Positions 43,028 through 47,275 of a stretch of 47,275 nt of DNA are shown piece after piece. A program made the position numbers and the translations under genes. The first letter of the stretch is position 1. The number at the start of each line of letters is the position of its first letter. The notes under the pieces were generated by a model that ran no database searches, had not been told where the DNA came from, and saw only the letters and a program-made list of their open reading frames with translations. The stretch covers positions 1-47,275 of the forward strand of contig DDIU01000009.1 in assembly GCA_002338655.1 (NCBI GenBank). The letters are read 5' to 3'. The DNA comes from Flammeovirgaceae bacterium UBA1842. GTDB taxonomy: Bacteria > Bacteroidota > Bacteroidia > Cytophagales > Cyclobacteriaceae.

Positions 43028-43657
43028 ATGAAAAAATATTTGATTCTATACTGTTCGTTGATTGTATTTACAACCTGCCAATCTCAGCCTGGCAAAGAAG
43101 GAGAGGCGAGACATGTAGGTGGTCCCTGCGAAGGGTGTGAAGCCATTTATGAGTTTGGTGATAAATTACTCACTCCAGTTGATACGCTACCTGAGTTTGC
43201 TGCTGCAACTACCAAAATAAAAATCACTGGAACGGTATTTCAAAAAGATGGCCATACACCTGCCAAAAACGTCATTCTTTACGTCTACCAGACCAATAGC
43301 AAAGGTATATATGAAAAAAGAGAGGGTGAAACCGGATGGGCACAAAGACATGGCCACTTTAGGGGCTGGATGAAAACCAATGCCGATGGCCAATATACTT
43401 TTTATACCTTCAGACCAGGCTCCTATCCTAACACCTCGGAACCACAGCATATTCACCTCACCGTTAAGGAGCCAGACAAAAATGAATATTATCTAGATTC
43501 TTACATTTTTGATGATGACCCATTGTTAACAAAAGCCAAACGGGAGCGGTTAGATAACCGAGGCGGGTCAGGGATCATTAAACTTCAATCTGGAGATAGT
43601 ATTTCCATTGCCAAAAGGGATATCATTTTAGGATTAAACATCCCAGATTACGACTAA
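43028..43657 (+). CDS. Intradiol ring-cleavage dioxygenase-like lipoprotein
   Basis: About 209 residues from the ATG at 43028, where an SPII-like signal (LILYCSLIVFTTC, Cys after FTT) begins. The core is the intradiol-dioxygenase beta sandwich: ITGTVFQKDGHTPAKNVILY, then GHFRGWMKTNADGQYTFYT, RPGSYP and HIHLTV, with a Tyr and two His available for Fe(III). Classical family members cleave catechols. Secreted Bacteroidota homologues have unknown substrates. A CxxC-containing GGPCEGCEAIYE leader precedes the domain. The upstream region is the hairpin array. Confidence 0.86.
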   Translation: MKKYLILYCSLIVFTTCQSQPGKEGEARHVGGPCEGCEAIYEFGDKLLTPVDTLPEFAAATTKIKITGTVFQKDGHTPAKNVILYVYQTNSKGIYEKREGETGWAQRHGHFRGWMKTNADGQYTFYTFRPGSYPNTSEPQHIHLTVKEPDKNEYYLDSYIFDDDPLLTKAKRERLDNRGGSGIIKLQSGDSISIAKRDIILGLNIPDYD

Positions 43658-43978
43658 CTAAGTTAGAAAAATGTGCGTTTAGCATTTTGACACGCTTGCG
43701 ATTGGGTAGATAAATTAGCGAGACTAGAATATCGATATTACATGGACATTATAGCTATGATGCATACCGTTCGCCATGGAATATGCCAAAATAAAAATAT
43801 AAAAATAATGGTCTAATGTCCGTTTGTAGCACAGTATGAAAAGAAGCATCTGGAACTAAACAATCAGATTGTCAGTAATTTATAATCCCTTTTCAAAGTA
43901 AAAGCACTGATATTTCAGAATTTTCAAAATTTTGTATCTTCGAGAATAAACTTATTTTAAATTAAAAATATATAAACA
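43658..43978. other. Gene-free interval upstream of the carbonic anhydrase
   Basis: No open reading frame of note, hairpin terminator or repeat array is visible in these 321 bases. A TATCTTCG sequence at 43935-43942, 37 nt before the next ATG, is a possible variant -7 box. Confidence 0.5.
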
Positions 43979-44605
43979 ATGAGAATAGCCGATGTATTTG
44001 AAAACAACCGAAAATGGGTTACTTCTAAACTTGAACTTGATAAAGACTACTTCACCGACCTTTCCAAGGGTCAAAATCCAGAATTTTTGTACATCGGATG
44101 TTCTGATAGTCGGGTAACGGCAGAAGAATTAATGGGCGTAAAGCCAGGTGAGGCCTTCGTCCATCGAAACATTGCCAATATGGTCATCAGCATCGATCTC
44201 AATGCCATGTCGGTAGTGAACTATGCAGTTGAACATTTAAATGTAAACCACATAGTGATTTGCGGGCATTACTACTGCGGAGGTGTGAAAGCCGCCATGC
44301 AATCAGCTGATCTGGGTATCCTCAACCCATGGCTACGTAATATTCGGGATGTATACAGAATACATAAAGATGAGCTAGACGCAATCAAAAATGAAGATGA
44401 ACGCTACAATAGATTGGTAGAGTTAAACGTACAGGAACAATGCATTAATGTATTAAAAACTGCCGTAGTGCAAAAAGCATATTTTGCAAGAAACATTGCA
44501 ATTCATGGATGGGTATTTGATGTTCACAGTGGAAAGCTGATCGACCTTAAAATTGATTTTCCAAATATTTTAAAGGACATCATGAAAATTTATTCGCTCA
44601 AGTAA
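43979..44605 (+). CDS. can: Beta-class carbonic anhydrase
   Basis: Enzyme of 208 residues that interconverts CO2 and bicarbonate. Zinc ligands are Cys41, His97 and Cys100, in GCSDSRV and CGHYYCGG; the Asp43-Arg45 dyad is present. The N-terminal helix and dimer segment fit the bacterial Can type. Cytoplasmic, no signal. It is transcribed alone and ends well before a bidirectional terminator. Confidence 0.96.
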   Translation: MRIADVFENNRKWVTSKLELDKDYFTDLSKGQNPEFLYIGCSDSRVTAEELMGVKPGEAFVHRNIANMVISIDLNAMSVVNYAVEHLNVNHIVICGHYYCGGVKAAMQSADLGILNPWLRNIRDVYRIHKDELDAIKNEDERYNRLVELNVQEQCINVLKTAVVQKAYFARNIAIHGWVFDVHSGKLIDLKIDFPNILKDIMKIYSLK

Positions 44606-44680
44606 GCTATCTATTTGATATCACGGATAAGAAAACTAGGTTGAATTACCCTTTTGAAATTTAACTACCTCAATATCCTC

Positions 44681-44736
44681 TATGTGAGATAATGAGATGG
44701 AGCAAAATTCCACCCTCTCGTTTTGTGCCTCACATA
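44681..44736. repeat. Inverted repeat in the gap after the carbonic anhydrase
   Basis: TATGTGAG and CTCACATA (8 bp, perfect) enclose 40 bases in which GAGA/TCTC blocks can also pair. The rest of the 335-base gap contains a diverged GTGAGGACGCC repeat half-site near 44820 and no gene. Confidence 0.4.
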
Positions 44737-44884
44737 ACGAATCTAAAAAAGTAATGAAGGTATGTATCAAAGTCCATTATCTAGAATTGAAAAGGCTAGG
44801 ATGAATTATTGAGTCGGGCTGTGAGGACGCCTTCCAAAGAAAGGAGGAAGAAAAAACAATTAAAATTACAAACTGCTGATAATT

Positions 44885-44919
44885 AAAAAATAGGGTAGAA
44901 TTGAATTCTACCCTTTTTT
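44885..44919. terminator. Bidirectional terminator
   Basis: GGGTAGAA and TTCTACCC form the stem around a TTGAA loop, with A-runs on the left and T-runs on the right. It serves the carbonic anhydrase on the plus strand and the small membrane-protein gene ending at 44941 on the minus strand. Confidence 0.85.
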
Positions 44920-44940
44920 TTAATTGGTTCTATCTAAATT

Positions 44941-45186
44941 CTAAAGTCCAAAATACAAGGCTTTAAAAAATTTAAATCTATAAAATGGAATGTATAATTT
45001 CCAATAATCTTTCAATTCAATTAAACCTAAAGCGCTTAATCTTTTAAAATCAACCGAAGGTCTATAGGCTAAACAATAGGCAAATAATGCCCCAACAAAA
45101 GCCGTTGAGTTCATATAAATTAATACCAGATATAACAAACCTACTGGGAATAAAATACTAAACAAATAAAGTTTTAAGTCTTTCAT
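44941..45186 (-). CDS. Small membrane protein next to a bacteriocin-like lipoprotein
   Basis: About 81 residues from the ATG at 45186; another ATG lies three codons upstream. Two hydrophobic segments, about 7-25 and 27-42, are followed by a basic aromatic tail (WKLYIPFYRFKFFKALYF). I do not recognise the family. Its position 13-22 nt after the bacteriocin-like gene on the same transcript, together with its size and membrane nature, resembles a bacteriocin immunity protein (inference). Codon use is AT-rich, like its partner. Confidence 0.65.
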   Translation of the reverse strand: MKDLKLYLFSILFPVGLLYLVLIYMNSTAFVGALFAYCLAYRPSVDFKRLSALGLIELKDYWKLYIPFYRFKFFKALYFGL

Positions 45187-45208
45187 AATATTCAAAATTA
45201 TTTCTCAT

Positions 45209-45844
45209 TTATGACACTGCACAGCCAATTGCACAGCCGGCTGCAACACCAAGTCCAATTGCAGGATCTAACACTGTTCCCACCCATAAGGCTACTGACG
45301 CCCAACCAAAATTCGAATATGCTGAATTAATACAATTCATAGTTGCCTGCCCACATTCTGTTCTCGAATTAAAATTTCCTTTATCAATACTATTAATTTT
45401 ATTTGATTTTACATCAATCTCATAACTAAATATGATCTCACCGTCCAAACCGTATGTATAGACTTCCATTAAATCTTTAGATATTCTAGTTACCTCTGTA
45501 ATATTTGCCCCTACGATTTCATTTCCTGATTTTTGAAAACTTAGTAGACTATTATTATCATTAGAATCTGAATAATCATTCTCATACATAATAATGAATT
45601 CCAATCCATTTGATTTAATTAATTTCATTTCACTATAGTCAAAGTTTAAAACTTTGCTATCAATCTTACTAATATTACTTTTAATATCATTTTTTAATAT
45701 AAAATTATTTACTAATTTTTTAGTAGTAAAATCAACATCATATTTGGTAATGAATTCATTAGTTTCTTCAGGTTCAATGCTATTCACATCACATGAAGAA
45801 ACAACTACAAGTAATAAAAGTAATTCTATAACAATCTTTTTCAT
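45209..45844 (-). CDS. Lipoprotein with a bacteriocin-like C-terminal segment
   Basis: Protein of 211 residues. An SPII signal ends at Cys18 (VVSSC). A polar beta-rich middle (about 30-160) follows. The last 48 residues are different: Cys164, Cys171, Cys204 and Cys208 frame a hydrophobic Gly/Ala stretch ending LDPAIGLGVAAGCAIGCAVS. This resembles the pore-forming part of class II or halocin-C8-like bacteriocins more than a lipoprotein domain. The middle could be a chaperone or immunity module released by processing (speculation). AT-rich, with its own promoter, and followed by a small membrane-protein gene. Confidence 0.7.
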   Translation of the reverse strand: MKKIVIELLLLLVVVSSCDVNSIEPEETNEFITKYDVDFTTKKLVNNFILKNDIKSNISKIDSKVLNFDYSEMKLIKSNGLEFIIMYENDYSDSNDNNSLLSFQKSGNEIVGANITEVTRISKDLMEVYTYGLDGEIIFSYEIDVKSNKINSIDKGNFNSRTECGQATMNCINSAYSNFGWASVALWVGTVLDPAIGLGVAAGCAIGCAVS

Positions 45845-45877
45845 AATAATAGTTATTTGGGTTTGATTTAATAATCT

Positions 45878-45909
45878 TAAATATATAAATATTTATTCCT
45901 ATTTAACAA
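45878..45909 (-). promoter_or_regulatory. Promoter of the bacteriocin-like operon
   Basis: On the minus strand TTG (45909-45907) is followed after 21 nt by TATATTTA (45885-45878), close to the TTG-N19-23-TAnnTTTG consensus. The start codon lies 33 nt downstream. Confidence 0.55.
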
Positions 45910-46013
45910 CTAATTATACAAATTATATTACTTCTCATGTCATTAAAGATGGAAAATCTTGAAATACGTGAAAGACCTTCGAAGCACCTTTCCTTAGGCA
46001 ACCGCCTTACCAC

Positions 46014-46042
46014 AAAAAAGCGACTCTAAAAGAGCCGCTTTT
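46014..46042 (-). terminator. Terminator of the tRNA-like gene
   Basis: On the minus strand AAAAGCGGCTCT pairs with AGAGTCGCTTTT across a 3-nt loop, allowing one G-U pair, and runs into a U-tract. It begins 28 nt after the acceptor stem of the tRNA-like gene. Confidence 0.75.
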
Positions 46043-46069
46043 CGCCAATTAAACCTAACTTTAAATTGC

Positions 46070-46211
46070 TGTAGGAGAAGGACTCGAACCTTCAAAAGGT
46101 AGTTAGCTATCATACATAGAAACACTAGTGGTCAACCCATTATATGACGTTTATCCCATTATCCTCACCCCCGAGACAGGAGGGCTTGTTTGCCAATTTC
46201 AACATCCTACA
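46070..46211 (-). tRNA. tRNA-like gene with GUC at the anticodon position and a 74-nt variable region
   Basis: Read on the minus strand, the acceptor arms TGTAGGA and TCCTACA pair perfectly over 7 bp. A 3-bp D stem (TTG/CAA) encloses a D loop with the conserved GG. The anticodon arm is CCCTC, loop CTGTCTC, GGGGG, placing GUC (Asp) after U33, but with U instead of a purine at 37. The T arm is GAAGG, TTCGAGT, CCTTC. Between anticodon and T arms lie 74 nt (46094-46167), far beyond a normal class II variable arm; they contain an imperfect ATAATGGG repeat and nested TAGT/ACTA and CTAT/ATAG stems. No CCA is encoded. A -7 box and a terminator flank it. Confidence 0.55.
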
Positions 46212-46226
46212 TTGTTTTTCTTGATT

Positions 46227-46234
46227 CAAATATA
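46227..46234 (-). promoter_or_regulatory. -7 box of the tRNA-like gene
   Basis: TATATTTG on the minus strand matches TAnnTTTG and ends 15 nt before the acceptor stem, the spacing expected for a short-leader RNA gene. The -33 element is not obvious. Confidence 0.5.
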
Positions 46235-46343
46235 GTAATAAGGTACATACATTGAAATTATAATATCATTTTAGATTAATATTTACATTATTTTTAATTA
46301 TATATTTACAATAGTAAAATATTCATAATTTGACTTTAAAAAT

Positions 46344-46814
46344 ATGCCCTTAAATTTCGAAATTGATAACGTTGATCTTAAGATCTTGGAAATCTTAATG
46401 AAAAATGCCAAAAAACCGTTTACTGAAGTGGCCAAACAAGTGTTTGTCTCTGGGGGTACGGTTCATGTGCGTATGCGCAAGTTAGAAGACGCTGGTATTG
46501 TTACAGGTACTACTTTGCAAATTGACCCTACAAAACTCGGCTATGACATCACCGCTTTTATCGGCATATTCCTAACTAAAAGTGAGCTTTACGATGACGT
46601 CATTCGCCAACTAAAAGAAATTAAGGAAATAACCAATGTGCATTATACTACGGGCAACTACAGTATGTTTGCCACCATCCATTGTAAAGACACACAGCAC
46701 CTAAAAGATCTGCTCCATGATAAAATTCAAAGAGTAGAAGGTATTACAAGGACAGAGACCATGATTTCGCTAGAAGAAAGTATTAATCGAAATATCTCCT
46801 TGGGTTCGAGCTAA
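46344..46814 (+). CDS. Lrp/AsnC family transcriptional regulator
   Basis: Protein of 156 residues. The N-terminal HTH_AsnC domain (about 5-65) has VDLKILEILMKNAKKPFTE and VSGGTVHVRMRKLEDAGIV. A RAM/effector domain (about 70-145) follows with GIFLTKSELYDDVIRQLKE and TGNYSMFATIHCK. It should form multimers that respond to an amino acid. No adjacent target gene is evident; the gene to its left is the tRNA-like gene on the other strand. Confidence 0.94.
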   Translation: MPLNFEIDNVDLKILEILMKNAKKPFTEVAKQVFVSGGTVHVRMRKLEDAGIVTGTTLQIDPTKLGYDITAFIGIFLTKSELYDDVIRQLKEIKEITNVHYTTGNYSMFATIHCKDTQHLKDLLHDKIQRVEGITRTETMISLEESINRNISLGSS

Positions 46815-46860
46815 ATTCTTAACTTCCTTAGCATCCACTGCGAGAGACACTGTGTGGGAG

Positions 46861-47273
46861 TAATAATTCATAATTCGTGATTGGTTGTTAGTTGTTCGAA
46901 ACTGGTTGTTAGGTTTACTTACTAAATACCAAGTACTAAATACTGTATACTGAATACTAATCAATAAACACCTTCACTCCGCAGTCATCCCGTAGGGATC
47001 TTTACCACAAATTATAATTCTTGACTTCGGTAGAAAGAAATCAATACAAAAGCTCAGTAATGACGAAAAGTAAATAAGAATCGTCACTGTGAGGACGCAG
47101 GACGTAGCAGTCTCCAAAAGGGAAGTCTGCACTAAACTTGGGGATTACCACGCAAACCCATTCGATTGTCATCGAATTGTGTTCGCTCGTAATGACGATA
47201 AGTAAAGTGAGTCGGTGGTTAGATGCTAGATATGATTCTTCATTTATCATTTTTAATTCATAATTCGTGATTG
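46861..47273. repeat. Gene-free end region with heptamer tracts and diverged palindromic repeats
   Basis: Fifteen 7-mers run in register at 46861-46965 (TGGTTGT, TAGTTGT, then AAGTACT, AAATACT, GTATACT, GAATACT). Eight more run at 47218-47273 (GTTAGAT, GCTAGAT, ATCATTT, ATAATTC). Between them, GTCACTGTGAGGACGCAGG followed by AGCAGTCTCC near 47083-47117 is a diverged GTCATTGCGAGG...GCAATC repeat. The open frames here read only repeats, and no gene is supported. Confidence 0.75.
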
Positions 47274-47275
47274 GT

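Noticed and set aside
46070..46211. tmRNA
   Set aside because: At 142 nt it is too short, has no tag-peptide frame or pseudoknot region, and has a complete anticodon arm that tmRNA lacks.
47041..47250. 69-residue minus-strand open frame at the window end
   Set aside because: It reads through diverged GTCATTGCGAGG-type repeats and lacks any protein-like motif.

Overview
The window looks like a chromosomal segment of a Gram-negative member of the Bacteroidota, most likely order Cytophagales (inference). The reasons are the TAnnTTTG type of -7 promoter boxes, the absence of Shine-Dalgarno sequences before most starts, many SPII lipoproteins, and family pairs typical of that phylum (DUF6452-like lipoprotein with DUF6048-like protein, RRM-type RNA-binding protein, YceI with MarR, HMA-like protein after DinB). 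Most genes are housekeeping or conserved accessory genes in short operons. No phage, plasmid or IS transposase gene is visible.

Layout. 0.1-3.5 kb: FadI-type thiolase, WYL regulator, DinB and a small HMA-like protein. 3.6-5.6 kb: an AT-rich RloB/RloA (AbiL-type) putative anti-phage pair on the minus strand. 5.8-9.5 kb: a DUF6941-like protein, a YyaL-type lipoprotein, and 0.8 kb of repeats leading into priA. 12.0-17.7 kb: a nested inverted-repeat element, the DUF6452/DUF6048 pair, a ribBA-unknown-surE operon, a small zinc-finger protein and a lipid A acyltransferase. 17.7-20.3 kb: a TPR histidine kinase and a frameshifted hutD. 20.4-24.3 kb: a tightly coupled PAP2 phosphatase, diacylglycerol kinase and LtaS-like phosphoglycerol transferase operon, convergent with floA. 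25-31 kb: DUF3052, YceI, a response regulator, a lipoprotein and a TerB/ABCG transporter fusion. 31-36.9 kb: formate-THF ligase, trmN6, a GNAT protein, an RRM protein, a second YceI with a MarR regulator, and a TPR/propeller protein. 37-44.6 kb: M3 peptidase, ferredoxin-type reductase, purB, AlkB, a hairpin array, an intradiol-dioxygenase-like lipoprotein and a beta carbonic anhydrase. 44.9-46.8 kb: a two-gene unit with a bacteriocin-like lipoprotein, a tRNA-like gene with a giant variable region, and an Lrp/AsnC regulator.

Three things stand out beyond ordinary annotation. First, a minus-strand gene at about 46.1 kb has a perfect acceptor stem, a D arm, an anticodon arm and a T arm, but a 74-nt variable region; it has its own -7 box and terminator. 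Second, nearly every low-complexity intergenic tract is a degenerate tandem repeat of strictly 7-nt period, with a different consensus at each locus. Third, a tandem array at 42.3-42.9 kb alternates about 73-nt hairpins with spacers that are themselves homologous. The bacteriocin-like lipoprotein pair and the PAP2-DGK-LtaS operon are the most interesting protein-coding candidates.
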